Assembly: GCF_031432425.1 (NCBI RefSeq)
Contig: NZ_JAVKPH010000048.1
Span: forward strand, 1 to 17,702
Length of the DNA: 17,702 bases
Source of the DNA: Ruixingdingia sedimenti
GTDB lineage: Bacteria > Pseudomonadota > Alphaproteobacteria > Rhodobacterales > Rhodobacteraceae
Direction: 5' to 3'
Shown one piece after another: positions 1 through 7,232 of this stretch; within the stretch, counting starts at the first letter, position 1, and each line of letters opens with the position of its first letter. The translations under genes were made by a program, and so were the position numbers. The notes below the pieces were generated by a model. That model searched no databases and had not been told where the DNA came from. It saw only the letters and a list, made by a program, of their open reading frames with translations.

Positions 1-55
1 CCAGCGCCCGCCCCGCCCATGGCGGGCGCTTCTCGCCCGCCGGGGCAGGCGCTGG
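1..55. repeat. Nested inverted repeat at window edge
   Basis: The outer arms CCAGCGCC (1-8) and GGCGCTGG (48-55) are exact reverse complements. Inside them, GGCGGGCG (21-28) pairs with CGCCCGCC (34-41) across a 5-nt loop. A third arm, CCCGCC just before position 18, could pair with 21-26 instead, so two hairpins compete. No T-run follows on either strand. It lies between an unseen upstream plus-strand gene and the end of the LysR gene. It could be a transcript 3' structure or part of an upstream coding end; the window edge prevents a decision. Confidence 0.3.
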
Positions 56-105
56 CCTTTCCGGTATTCCCGGCATCTCCGTCCCTATTGGCACCGCCGC
101 GCGAA

Positions 106-144
106 CGGGCGGGGGAAACGCAGTGCGTTTCCTTTTCCCGCCCG
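106..144 (+). terminator. Probable intrinsic terminator of an upstream plus-strand gene
   Basis: GGAAACGC (114-121) and GCGTTTCC (125-132) form a perfect 8-bp stem with a 3-nt loop, followed immediately by TTTT (133-136). A second perfect 8-bp stem encloses it: CGGGCGGG (106-113) with CCCGCCCG (137-144), so the T-run sits as a bulge. The T-run is on the plus strand, so it should serve a gene entering from the left. It also lies 23 bp past the LysR stop and could stop convergent transcription. Confidence 0.6.
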
Positions 145-166
145 GCCCGGCGGCGTTGCTGCCCCC

Positions 167-1063
167 CTACCCGCGATAGCGCAACGCCTCGACCAGCAGC
201 GCGAAGGCGGGCGAGGCGTGGCGGCGGTTGGGGTAATAGAGGTGATAGCCCTCGAACGTCTGGCGCCAGTCGGCCAGCACCTCGACCAGCCTTCCCGCGT
301 CCAGATGCGGCGCGACGAGCGCCTGCGGCACATAGGCCAGCCCGAACCCCGCCAGCGCCGCCTCCAGCACCACCGACAGGCTGTTGAACACCAGTTGCCC
401 CTGCACCCGCACCCGCTGTTTCCGCCCGCCCTTGCAGAAGGTCCAGGCGAAGAAGCCGCCATGCGTGGGCAGCCGCAGGTTGATGCAGGACTGCGCCGTC
501 AGGTCCTGCGGCGCGCGCGGGCGGGGGTGGCGGGCGAACCAGGCAGGCGCCCCGACCACGGCCATGCCGATGTCGGGCCCGATCGGCACCGCGATCATGT
601 CCTGCGACACCAGCCGCCCGCGCCGCACCCCGGCGTCATAGCGTTCGCTGACGATATCGGTCAGGCCGTAATCGGTGGTCAGTTCGACATGGATATCCGG
701 GTAATCCGTCAGGAACCGCGCCAGCGCGGGCCACAGCACATGCTGCACCGCGAATTCGTCGGCAGAGATGCGCACCGTCCCCGCCGGCCTTTCCCTCAGT
801 TCCGTCAGCCGCACCAGCCCCTCGTCGATTTCCCGCAGCGCCGGGGCGACCAGCGCCAGCAGACGCTCGCCCGCCTCGGTCGGCGCCACGCTGCGGGTGG
901 TGCGCGCCAGAAGCCGCAGGCCCAGCCGCGCCTCCAGCCCCCGGATGGTCTGGCTCAGCGCCGATTGCGACACGCCGAGCCGCGCGGCGGCGCGGGTGAA
1001 GCTGCCTTCCCCGGCCACCAGCACGAAGGCGTTCAGGTCTTTCAGGTTCTCGCCGGCATTCAT
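167..1063 (-). CDS. LysR-family transcriptional regulator
   Basis: This 298-residue DNA-binding regulator has the usual LTTR length (about 300). The winged helix-turn-helix covers roughly residues 10-70: FTRAAARLGVSQSALSQTI, then the GLEARLG linker helix and the RTTRSVAPTEAGE wing. The remainder is a periplasmic-binding-like effector domain, with NSLSVVLEAALAGFGLAYVP near residues 225-245 typical of the CrgA/AaeR-like group. The ATG at 1063 is preceded on the minus strand by AAGGTGG at good spacing. The gene is divergent from an alpha/beta hydrolase with 91 bp between starts, so it probably controls that neighbour and itself. E. coli has a comparable LysR gene (pgrR/ycjZ) beside the alpha/beta hydrolase gene ycjY; whether the effector is shared is unknown. 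Family certain, target inferred, effector unknown. Confidence 0.93.
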   Translation of the reverse strand: MNAGENLKDLNAFVLVAGEGSFTRAAARLGVSQSALSQTIRGLEARLGLRLLARTTRSVAPTEAGERLLALVAPALREIDEGLVRLTELRERPAGTVRISADEFAVQHVLWPALARFLTDYPDIHVELTTDYGLTDIVSERYDAGVRRGRLVSQDMIAVPIGPDIGMAVVGAPAWFARHPRPRAPQDLTAQSCINLRLPTHGGFFAWTFCKGGRKQRVRVQGQLVFNSLSVVLEAALAGFGLAYVPQALVAPHLDAGRLVEVLADWRQTFEGYHLYYPNRRHASPAFALLVEALRYRG

Positions 1064-1110
1064 AAGACCACCTTATCACCGCATGCGCATTCCACCATCT
1101 AATCGGAATG
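1062..1110. promoter_or_regulatory. Candidate LysR operator sites in divergent intergenic region
   Basis: Two inverted repeats lie between the divergent genes. ATAAG-N5-CTTAT (1062-1076) contains a T-N11-A pattern, the usual LysR box, and overlaps the LysR start codon and ribosome-binding site, which suits autorepression. CATTCC (1088-1093) and GGAATG (1105-1110) are perfect 6-bp arms around an 11-bp spacer and lie nearer the hydrolase promoter. A GCATGC palindrome is at 1081-1086. Operator function is inferred from position and symmetry only. Confidence 0.5.
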
Positions 1111-1154
1111 ATCGCCGCACGCTACCTTGCTGCACATCAGCCAAGGAGAGTGAC

Positions 1155-2057
1155 ATGAAACCCGTGACCTTCAGGAACCGCACCTGGGACGTGGCCGCGA
1201 ACCTCCACCTGCCCGCGGACTTCGACCCCGCCCAGACCTATGCCGCCCTCGTCTGCGTCCACCCCGGCAGCAGCTGCAAGGGCCAGACCGCCGGGATCTA
1301 TGCCGAAAGGCTGGCCGCAGAGGGCTTCGTCGCCATCGCCTTCGACGCCTCGTTCCAGGGCGAAAGCGGCGGCGAGCCGCGCTATGTCGAGGATCCCGCC
1401 ACCCGGGTCGAGGATGTCCGCTGCGCCGTCGACTACCTGATGACCCTGCCCTACGTGGACGAGGCCCGCATCGGCGTGCTGGGGGTCTGCGCCGGGGGCG
1501 GCTATGCGGTGAACGCGGCGATGACCGAACACCGCATCCGCGCCGTCGGCACGGTGGTGGCGGCGAATATCGGGCGGCTCTACCGTTCCTACGGCGCGGC
1601 GGCGATGCTCGACAACATCGGCAAGCAGCGCACCGCCGAGGCCCGCGGCGCGACCCCGCTGATCACCACCTGGATCCCCGACAGCGTGGAGGACCGCAAG
1701 GCAGCCGGGGTCGAGGATGTCGATCTGGTCGAGGCGGTGGACTATTACCGCACCCCGCGCGGCCGGAACCCCTGCGCGCCGAACCGCCTGCGCTTCACCA
1801 GCCTTGCCAATGTGCTGGCCTTCGACGCCTTCCACCTGGTCGAGGACCTGCTGGTCCAGCCGATCCAGATCGTCACCGGCGATGTGCCGGGCGCTTTCGG
1901 CTCGATGCAGGAGGGCCGGGATCTTTACGACCGGGTGAAGGGCGAAAAGGACCTGTTCGTGATCCCGGGGGCGACGCATTACGACCTCTACGACCGCCCC
2001 GAACCCGTCGCCCGCGCGGTGGGACGGCTGGCGACCTTCTACCGCAAGCACCTGTGA
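1155..2057 (+). CDS. Alpha/beta hydrolase with Cys nucleophile elbow (YcjY / dienelactone hydrolase-like)
   Basis: This 300-residue cytoplasmic alpha/beta hydrolase has no signal peptide. VHPGSS (35-40) fits the oxyanion region. The nucleophile elbow GVCAGG (110-115) places Cys112 at the catalytic position, as in dienelactone hydrolases, rather than Ser. THYD (274-277) supplies the likely catalytic His275, and TGDVPG near 241-246 is a plausible acid-bearing strand. AAGGAG lies just before the ATG at 1155, which fixes the start; an upstream in-frame extension would read back through the divergent promoter region. It is paired with the LysR gene, so its substrate is probably the regulator's effector or a relative. 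Substrate unknown. The name carboxymethylenebutenolidase should not be transferred without testing, since length and flanks fit the YcjY group better. Confidence 0.85.
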   Translation: MKPVTFRNRTWDVAANLHLPADFDPAQTYAALVCVHPGSSCKGQTAGIYAERLAAEGFVAIAFDASFQGESGGEPRYVEDPATRVEDVRCAVDYLMTLPYVDEARIGVLGVCAGGGYAVNAAMTEHRIRAVGTVVAANIGRLYRSYGAAAMLDNIGKQRTAEARGATPLITTWIPDSVEDRKAAGVEDVDLVEAVDYYRTPRGRNPCAPNRLRFTSLANVLAFDAFHLVEDLLVQPIQIVTGDVPGAFGSMQEGRDLYDRVKGEKDLFVIPGATHYDLYDRPEPVARAVGRLATFYRKHL

Positions 2058-2071
2058 CACAAACGAAAACG

Positions 2072-2096
2072 CCGCGCCCGGTTCCCCGGGGCGCGG
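2072..2096 (+). terminator. Candidate terminator after the alpha/beta hydrolase
   Basis: CCGCGCCC (2072-2079) and GGGCGCGG (2089-2096) form a perfect 8-bp GC stem with a 9-nt loop, 15 bp after the hydrolase stop. The stem is preceded by an A-rich run (CACAAACGAAAAC) and followed by a pyrimidine-rich stretch without a clear T-run, so efficiency is uncertain. Repeat copy A begins 8 bp further on. Confidence 0.45.
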
Positions 2097-2104
2097 TGCC
2101 TGCC

Positions 2105-2190
2105 TTCACTTTCTGTCCATAAATATCCCGGGGGCGCCGGATGGTGCGCCACTGGTTCGAGAACCAGCCGGCGCGGGGCTGGCCCCCGGC
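2105..2190 (+). repeat. Interspersed intergenic repeat, copy A
   Basis: This 86-nt element matches the reverse complement of 9954-10040 with two substitutions and one 1-nt indel, including 60 identical nucleotides in a row (2131-2190). It has a TTCAC/TTTCTGTCC head, an AAATATCCCGGGGG core, the palindrome CTGGTTCGAGAACCAG (2152-2167) bounded by GCGCC/GGCGC arms, and a GGGGCTGGCCCC hairpin at the tail. It sits between two convergent gene ends (hydrolase 2057, EthD gene 2210). It has no coding potential of its own: the frame opened by ATG at 2141 simply reads through the repeat. It resembles REP-like intergenic repeats common in Rhodobacteraceae (from memory). Confidence 0.85.
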
Positions 2191-2209
2191 ACCGCCCTAT
2201 CCGCCCGCG

Positions 2210-2578
2210 TCAGCGCGCAAACAGGGGCGGCGCGCCGCCCACCTGATAGACTTGGCTGTCGTAGGCGGCGAAGTTCGAATTCTCCAGATCCAGGAATTCC
2301 GCCATCATCGGCTTGAGATGCGTCTTGGCGTAGTCCGTCGCGTGCAGGGCCTTGCGGTCCTCGGCGCTGTCGAACCAGCTTTCGGAAAAGCCGTCATAGC
2401 CCACGAACTGGGTGGGGAAATCGGTCTGCGGCACCAGCCGGTGCTGGACATAGCGGCGCAGATAGCGCGTGACCTCGGGGTGATTGTAGAGCGGCCCGTA
2501 GACTTCCGACCAGATGCGGCAGAATTCCTCGTGGCTCAGCCCCGGCTTGCGCTTGTAAAAGCCCAGTGTGATCAGCAT
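2210..2578 (-). CDS. EthD-domain (dimeric alpha-beta barrel) small protein
   Basis: This 122-residue protein begins MLITLGFYKRKPGLSHEEFC. The pattern KPGLSHEEFCRIWSEVYGPL (about 10-29) followed by a YVQH strand and FVGYDGFSESWFDSAED fits the EthD family of ferredoxin-like barrels. Such proteins occur in ether degradation, polyketide tailoring and many uncharacterised contexts, and are often monooxygenases or cyclases. The ATG at 2578 is chosen because AGGAGG lies 5 nt upstream on the minus strand and the domain starts here. The gene is alone, divergent from gpmI and convergent with the hydrolase across repeat copy A. Fold assigned with fair confidence; reaction unknown. Confidence 0.8.
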   Translation of the reverse strand: MLITLGFYKRKPGLSHEEFCRIWSEVYGPLYNHPEVTRYLRRYVQHRLVPQTDFPTQFVGYDGFSESWFDSAEDRKALHATDYAKTHLKPMMAEFLDLENSNFAAYDSQVYQVGGAPPLFAR

Positions 2579-2665
2579 GCGCGCCTCCTGACGGTGATAT
2601 GCGCCCTGCCTAGCGGGGCGCGGCGGGGCTGTCCGTCCCGCTTGCAGGGGACGGCGAAAGGGCCG

Positions 2666-2694
2666 TTGCCCCTGCGCCCCGCCTTGCATAGATA
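2666..2694 (+). promoter_or_regulatory. Candidate sigma-70 promoter of the gpmI operon
   Basis: TTGCCC (2666-2671), a 17-nt spacer and TAGATA (2689-2694) give a housekeeping-type promoter with optimal spacing. It would start transcription near 2700-2702, leaving a leader of about 20 nt with GGAG (2712-2715) 6 nt before the gpmI ATG. There is no experimental support. Confidence 0.45.
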
Positions 2695-2721
2695 AGGCCA
2701 GACGCAGCGCCGGAGTCCCCC

Positions 2722-4242
2722 ATGCCCACCCCGAAACCCGTGGTCCTGTGCATTCTCGACGGCTGGGGCCTGTCGCCCGACACGCGGGCGAATGCCCCCG
2801 CGCTGGCGCATACCCCGGTGTTCGACGCGGTGATGGCGGAATGCCCGCATGCGACCCTGACCACCCACGGCCCCGATGTGGGCCTGCCCACCGGGCAGAT
2901 GGGCAATTCCGAGGTCGGCCACACCAATATCGGCGCGGGGCGCGTGGTGGCGATGGATCTGGGCCAGATCGACCTTGCCATCGAGGACGGCAGCTTTGCC
3001 GCCAACCCCCGCCTGCTGGCCTTCGTCGACCGGCTGAAGGCAACCGGGGGCACCGCGCATCTGATGGGCGTGGTGTCGGATGGCGGGGTGCACGGCCATA
3101 TCGCCCATGTGCTGGCCGCCGCGCGGGCGGTGGCGGGGGCGGGCGTGCCGGTGGTGATCCATGCCGTGACCGACGGGCGCGACGTCGCCCCCACTTCGGC
3201 CACCAGTTTCATCCCCGAACTGGCGGCGGGCCTGCCAGAAGGCGCGCGGGTGGGCACCGTGGTAGGCCGCTACTGGGCGATGGATCGCGACAACCGGTGG
3301 GAACGGGTCCAGCGCGCCTATGACGCCATGGTCCGCGCCATCGGCGAAACCGCGGCCAGCCCCGCCTATGCCGTCGCCGCCGCCACCGTGCGGGGGGAAA
3401 CGGATGAATTCATCGCCCCCACCGTCATCGCGGGCTACACCGGGGCAAGGGACGGCGACGGTTTCTTCTGCCTCAACTTCCGCGCCGACCGCGCGCGGGA
3501 AATCCTGTCGGCCATCGGCGATCCCGGCTTTGCCGCCTTCGACACCGGCCCCCGCCCGGAATGGGCCGCCCTTCTGGGCATGGTCGACTATTCCGCCGAC
3601 CACGACCGTTTCATGACCGCGGTCTTTCCGAAACAGACCATCACGAACACGCTCGGCGCCTGGGTCGCGGGGCACGGGCTGCGGCAGTTCCGGCTGGCCG
3701 AGACCGAGAAATACCCCCATGTCACCTTCTTCCTGAACGGCGGGAAAGAAACGCCCGAGGCAGGCGAGGACCGCTACATGGCCCCCTCGCCCAAGGTGGC
3801 GACCTATGACCTTGCCCCCGAGATGGCGGCGGACGAGGTGGCCGGCCGGTTGGTCGCGGCGATTGGCGAGGGGTACGACCTGATCGTGGTGAACTTCGCC
3901 AACCCAGACATGGTGGGCCATACCGGCAGCCTGCCCGCCGCCATCACCGCCTGCGAGGCGGTGGACCGCGGGCTCGGCCGGGCGCTGGAGGCGCTGCGGG
4001 CGGCAGGGGGCGCGATGCTGCTGACCGCCGACCACGGCAATTGCGAGGTGATGGTGGATCCCGCGACCGGCGGCCCTCATACCGCGCATACCATCAACCC
4101 GGTGCCGGTGGCGCTGATCGGCGGGCCCGCGGCCGCGCGGCTGCGCGACGGGCGGCTGGCCGATGTCGCGCCCACGCTGCTGGCGCTGATGGGCCTTCAG
4201 CAACCGGCAGAGATGACCGGGCAGAGCCTGATCACCGCATGA
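2722..4242 (+). CDS. gpmI: 2,3-bisphosphoglycerate-independent phosphoglycerate mutase
   Basis: GpmI interconverts 3- and 2-phosphoglycerate in glycolysis and gluconeogenesis in the cytoplasm, using two metal ions and a phosphoserine intermediate. The 506-residue length is normal for the family. The N-terminal metal motif is CILDGWG (10-16). The catalytic Ser63 lies in GQMGNSEVGHTNIG. DGGVHGH, TDGRD and GRYWAMDRDNRW follow in order, then NFANPDMVGHTG and TADHGN, which carry the C-terminal metal ligands. The start is the ATG after GGAG with 6-nt spacing. It opens an operon and overlaps the envC-like gene by ATGA at 4239-4242, so translation is probably coupled. Confidence 0.97.
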   Translation: MPTPKPVVLCILDGWGLSPDTRANAPALAHTPVFDAVMAECPHATLTTHGPDVGLPTGQMGNSEVGHTNIGAGRVVAMDLGQIDLAIEDGSFAANPRLLAFVDRLKATGGTAHLMGVVSDGGVHGHIAHVLAAARAVAGAGVPVVIHAVTDGRDVAPTSATSFIPELAAGLPEGARVGTVVGRYWAMDRDNRWERVQRAYDAMVRAIGETAASPAYAVAAATVRGETDEFIAPTVIAGYTGARDGDGFFCLNFRADRAREILSAIGDPGFAAFDTGPRPEWAALLGMVDYSADHDRFMTAVFPKQTITNTLGAWVAGHGLRQFRLAETEKYPHVTFFLNGGKETPEAGEDRYMAPSPKVATYDLAPEMAADEVAGRLVAAIGEGYDLIVVNFANPDMVGHTGSLPAAITACEAVDRGLGRALEALRAAGGAMLLTADHGNCEVMVDPATGGPHTAHTINPVPVALIGGPAAARLRDGRLADVAPTLLALMGLQQPAEMTGQSLITA

Positions 4243-5363
4243 CCCTGCGCGCGGCCATCCTGTCCCTGCTGCTGCTGGCCGCCCCCGCCGCCGCGCAGGA
4301 GGATGTGGCCACCCGCGCCCGCACGGCATCCGCCGCGCTGCAATCCGCCATCGCCGCGCTGGAATCCTCGGGCGGCGGCAAGGCAGAGGTCGGCGCGCTG
4401 ACCCGCACCATCACCGCCTACGAGGAAGGGCTGTCCGCCCTGCGCGCCGCCCTGCGGCAGGTGACGGTGCGCGAGGCCGCGCTGGCGCTGCGGTTCGAGG
4501 CCAAGCGCGACCGCGTGGCGCAGTTGCTGGGCGTGCTGTCGGGGATGCAGACCGACCCGGGGCCGCTTTTGCTGCTGCATCCGGCGGGGCCTCTGGGCAC
4601 CGCGCGGTCGGGGATGATGCTGACCGAGGTCACGCCCGCCCTGCAAGCCGAGGCATCGACCCTGCGCCGCGAACTGGAAGAGGTCGCCACCCTGCGCGCC
4701 TTGCAGGAAGAGGCCGTGACGACGCTCGGCCGCGGGCTCGACGCCGCTCAGGCCGCCCGCACGGCGCTGAGCCAGGCGCTTGCCGCGCGCACCCCGCCGC
4801 CGCGCCGTTTCATCGAGAACCCCGAACAGCTGGCGGCGCTGGTCGCCAATGCCGAAACGCTCGACGCCTTCGCGATCAGCCTGCCGCCCGATACCGGCGG
4901 GGCCGAGGGCATGCCCGATTTCGAAGAGGCGCAGGGCCGCCTGCCCCTGCCCGTGGTCGGCAGCGTCCTGCGCGCGGCCGGCGAGGCCGATGCCGCCGGG
5001 ATCGTGCGCCCCGGCCTTGTCATCGCCACCCGGCCCCAGGCGCTGGTCACGGCGCCCTGGCCCGCGACGATCCGCTATCGCGGCCCGCTGCTCGACTACG
5101 GAAACGTGATGATACTCGAACCCGGGGCGGGGTATCTGTTGATCCTGGCGGGACTCGGCACCGTTTTCGGCGAGGTTGGCGAAGTGATCGAACAGGGCGC
5201 ACCGCTCGGGCTGATGCCGGGCCGCGACCCCGGCGATCCGTCCATCGGCGAGGATCTGCGCGAGGGGGCTGGCGCGGGCGGCTCGGAAACGCTCTATATG
5301 GAACTGCGACAGGGCGCGGAGCCGGTGGACCCGGCGGCCTGGTTCATCGGGACGAAGGAATAG
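4239..5363 (+). CDS. EnvC-like murein hydrolase activator with degenerate LytM domain
   Basis: This 374-residue exported protein starts with a signal peptide, MTLRAAILSLLLLAAPAAAQ (cleavage near residue 19-20). Two predicted coiled-coil stretches follow (about 22-100 and 130-185, rich in Ala, Glu, Arg and Leu), then a C-terminal LytM/M23-like domain (about 240-370) with YGNVMILEPGAGYLLILAGL. The M23 zinc ligands are absent: no HxxxD near 262-275, and the usual HxH strand reads TLYMELR (351-357). EnvC-type proteins lack catalysis and instead activate amidases at the septum, so this is probably an activator of a periplasmic N-acetylmuramoyl-L-alanine amidase. The start is set by the ATGA overlap with gpmI and by the signal peptide. 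Nine bp separate it from the next gene, ctpA. Confidence 0.85.
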   Translation: MTLRAAILSLLLLAAPAAAQEDVATRARTASAALQSAIAALESSGGGKAEVGALTRTITAYEEGLSALRAALRQVTVREAALALRFEAKRDRVAQLLGVLSGMQTDPGPLLLLHPAGPLGTARSGMMLTEVTPALQAEASTLRRELEEVATLRALQEEAVTTLGRGLDAAQAARTALSQALAARTPPPRRFIENPEQLAALVANAETLDAFAISLPPDTGGAEGMPDFEEAQGRLPLPVVGSVLRAAGEADAAGIVRPGLVIATRPQALVTAPWPATIRYRGPLLDYGNVMILEPGAGYLLILAGLGTVFGEVGEVIEQGAPLGLMPGRDPGDPSIGEDLREGAGAGGSETLYMELRQGAEPVDPAAWFIGTKE

Positions 5364-5372
5364 GACGGGACG

Positions 5373-6713
5373 ATGAGGAAATTCGTTTTGGCCGCGCTCT
5401 GCGGCACTGTGGTGGGCGCCGCGGTCTCGACGCAGCTGGCAGGCCCGCTGCTGGCGCAGGAAAAGATGCGCGAGGCCTCGGTCTACCAGCAACTCGACCT
5501 GTTCGGCGACATCTTCGAACGCATCCGCGCCCAGTATGTCGAAGAGGTGAAACCCGCCGACCTGATCGAGGCGGCGATCAACGGCATGCTCACCTCGCTC
5601 GACCCGCATTCGCGTTATCTGCCGCCCAAGGATTTCAGCGACGTGCAGACCACGACGCGGGGCGAATTCAGCGGCCTCGGGATCGAGGTCACGCAGGAAG
5701 AGGGCTTCGTCAAGGTCATCTCGCCCATCGAGGGCACCCCGGCCGACGCCGCGGGGATCGAGGCGGGCGACTTCATCACCCATGTGAACGGCGAATCGGT
5801 GGCGGGCCTGACGCTCGACCAGGCGGTCGAGATGATGCGCGGCCCCGTGGGGTCCGAAGTCATCATCACCGTGGTGCGCAAGGGCGTCGACAACCCCTTC
5901 GACGTGTCCATCATCCGCGAGACGATCAAGACCGTCGCCGCCCGCGTGCGGATGGAGGGCGAGGCCGTCGTCATCCGCGCCACCCAGTTCACCGACCAGA
6001 CCTGGCCCAATATCGAGACCGGCCTCAAGAAAGTCGTGGACGAGGCCGGCGGATGGGAAAACATCGGCGGCGTCATCCTCGACCTGCGCAACAACCCCGG
6101 CGGCAAGGTCGAGGCCGCGGTGGCGGTCGCCGACGCCTTCCTGGAAGGCGGGGAAATCACCACCCTGCGCGGCCGTACCCCGCAGCAGACCGAACGCCAC
6201 ATGGCCACCCCCGGCGACGTGACCGGCGGCAAGCCGATGGTGGTGCTGATCAACAGCGGTTCCGCCTCGGCCTCTGAAATCGTGTCGGGCGCGTTGCAGG
6301 ATCACCGCCGCGCGATCATCGTGGGCACCCGCAGCTTCGGCAAGGGCACGGCGCAAAGCATCATCCAGCTGCGCGGCGACGGCGCGATGCAGCTGACCAC
6401 GGCGCGGTATTACCTGCCCTCGGGCCGGTCGATCCAGGCGCTCGGCGTGGCGCCCGACATCGTGGTCCAGCAGCCCCCCCGCCGCCCGCAGACGGAAGAA
6501 CCCGCCGACGAAACCGCAGCGGCCATCCGCGAACGGTCCGAGGCGGCGCTGCGCGGCAGCCTGACCAACGATTCGATGACCGAGGACGAAAAGCGCCTGC
6601 TGGAAGAAGAAACCGCTCGCGCCGAAGCCGCCGCCCGCCTGCGCGAAGAGGATTACCAGCTGGCCTATGCGGTGGACATCCTGCGCGGCCTTGGCGCCAT
6701 CGCGCAGAAATAG
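5373..6713 (+). CDS. ctpA: S41 C-terminal processing peptidase (carboxy-terminal protease)
   Basis: This 446-residue periplasmic serine protease degrades or trims proteins from the C-terminus. The N-terminal hydrophobic segment (4-28, ending LLAQEK) exports or anchors it. A PDZ domain spans about 95-170 (FSGLGIEV, IEAGDFITHVNG). The S41 core follows, with LDLRNNPGG (236-244), GSASASEI with Ser299 as nucleophile, and FGKGTAQ with Lys324 as general base. The Ser-Lys spacing of 25 equals that recalled for Prc and plant D1 protease. A charged coiled-coil tail runs from about 390 to 435. AGGA 7 nt before the ATG supports the start. The position right after an EnvC-like gene suggests a shared envelope role, since CtpA proteases control murein hydrolases in other bacteria; that link is inferred here. 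Confidence 0.95.
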   Translation: MRKFVLAALCGTVVGAAVSTQLAGPLLAQEKMREASVYQQLDLFGDIFERIRAQYVEEVKPADLIEAAINGMLTSLDPHSRYLPPKDFSDVQTTTRGEFSGLGIEVTQEEGFVKVISPIEGTPADAAGIEAGDFITHVNGESVAGLTLDQAVEMMRGPVGSEVIITVVRKGVDNPFDVSIIRETIKTVAARVRMEGEAVVIRATQFTDQTWPNIETGLKKVVDEAGGWENIGGVILDLRNNPGGKVEAAVAVADAFLEGGEITTLRGRTPQQTERHMATPGDVTGGKPMVVLINSGSASASEIVSGALQDHRRAIIVGTRSFGKGTAQSIIQLRGDGAMQLTTARYYLPSGRSIQALGVAPDIVVQQPPRRPQTEEPADETAAAIRERSEAALRGSLTNDSMTEDEKRLLEEETARAEAAARLREEDYQLAYAVDILRGLGAIAQK

Positions 6714-6714
6714 G

Positions 6715-7185
6715 ATGGAAAACCGGCCCTACCGCCCCTGCGTGGGCGTGATGCTGATCGACCCCCGCGGGCTGGTGTTCGCCGGCCAGCGGATCGATTC
6801 CGATGCCCCCGCATGGCAGATGCCGCAAGGGGGCATCGACGCGGGCGAAAAACCCCGCGCCGCCGCCCTGCGCGAATTGCACGAGGAAACCGGGGTCACG
6901 CCGGATCTGGTGGAATTCGTCGCCAGGACCCCCGACTGGCTGACCTACGACCTGCCGCCGGAACTGATGGGCAAGGTCTGGGGCGGGCGCTACCGCGGGC
7001 AAAAGCAACGCTGGTATCTGTTCCGCTTCCTGGGCCGGGACGACCAGATCCGCATCGAGACCGAACATCCCGAATTCGCGCAATGGCGCTGGATCGGGGC
7101 GGACGAGATGCTGGACGCCATCGTCCCCTTCAAGCGCGACGTCTATGCCCGCGTGATCACCGCCTTCCGCGACCATCTGGCCTGA
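6715..7185 (+). CDS. rppH: RNA 5' pyrophosphohydrolase (Nudix)
   Basis: RppH removes pyrophosphate from 5'-triphosphorylated RNA and so starts RNase E-dependent decay. This 156-residue protein has the Nudix box GX5EX7REUXEEXGU at residues 39-61 (GGIDAGEKPRAAALRELHEE, ending TGV). The family signature WQMPQGGID comes just before it, WLTYDLP after it, and QKQRWYLFRF further on. The ATG at 6715 is chosen over an in-frame ATG at 6667, which would lie inside ctpA, because YRPCVGVMLID begins the domain as in relatives. One base separates it from the ctpA stop, so it is probably translated by coupling; no strong ribosome-binding site is visible. It is the last gene of the operon. Confidence 0.93.
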   Translation: MENRPYRPCVGVMLIDPRGLVFAGQRIDSDAPAWQMPQGGIDAGEKPRAAALRELHEETGVTPDLVEFVARTPDWLTYDLPPELMGKVWGGRYRGQKQRWYLFRFLGRDDQIRIETEHPEFAQWRWIGADEMLDAIVPFKRDVYARVITAFRDHLA

Positions 7186-7232
7186 GCCAAGCCCCCGACC
7201 ATGGCCCGGGCGGCGCGGCGCGGGGCGGGCGC

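Noticed and set aside
2564..2590. Shared CATGCGCGCCTCCTG start context of the EthD gene (2576-2590) and ctaA (9863-9877)
   Set aside because: The 15-nt identity is explained by a start codon plus a consensus AGGAGG and GC-rich filler; it does not extend further and is probably chance.
2141..2695. Plus-strand open frame beginning MVRHWFENQPARGWPP
   Set aside because: Its first residues are encoded by repeat copy A and the rest is antisense to the EthD gene. The same opening residues recur in the frame at copy B, which shows the ATG belongs to the repeat.
4197..6356. Long minus-strand open frames antisense to gpmI/envC/ctpA (also 10058-12601 and 15400-17130)
   Set aside because: They are rich in His, Arg, Gly and Ala, lack family motifs, and lie opposite clearly conserved genes; such frames are expected in DNA of this GC content.
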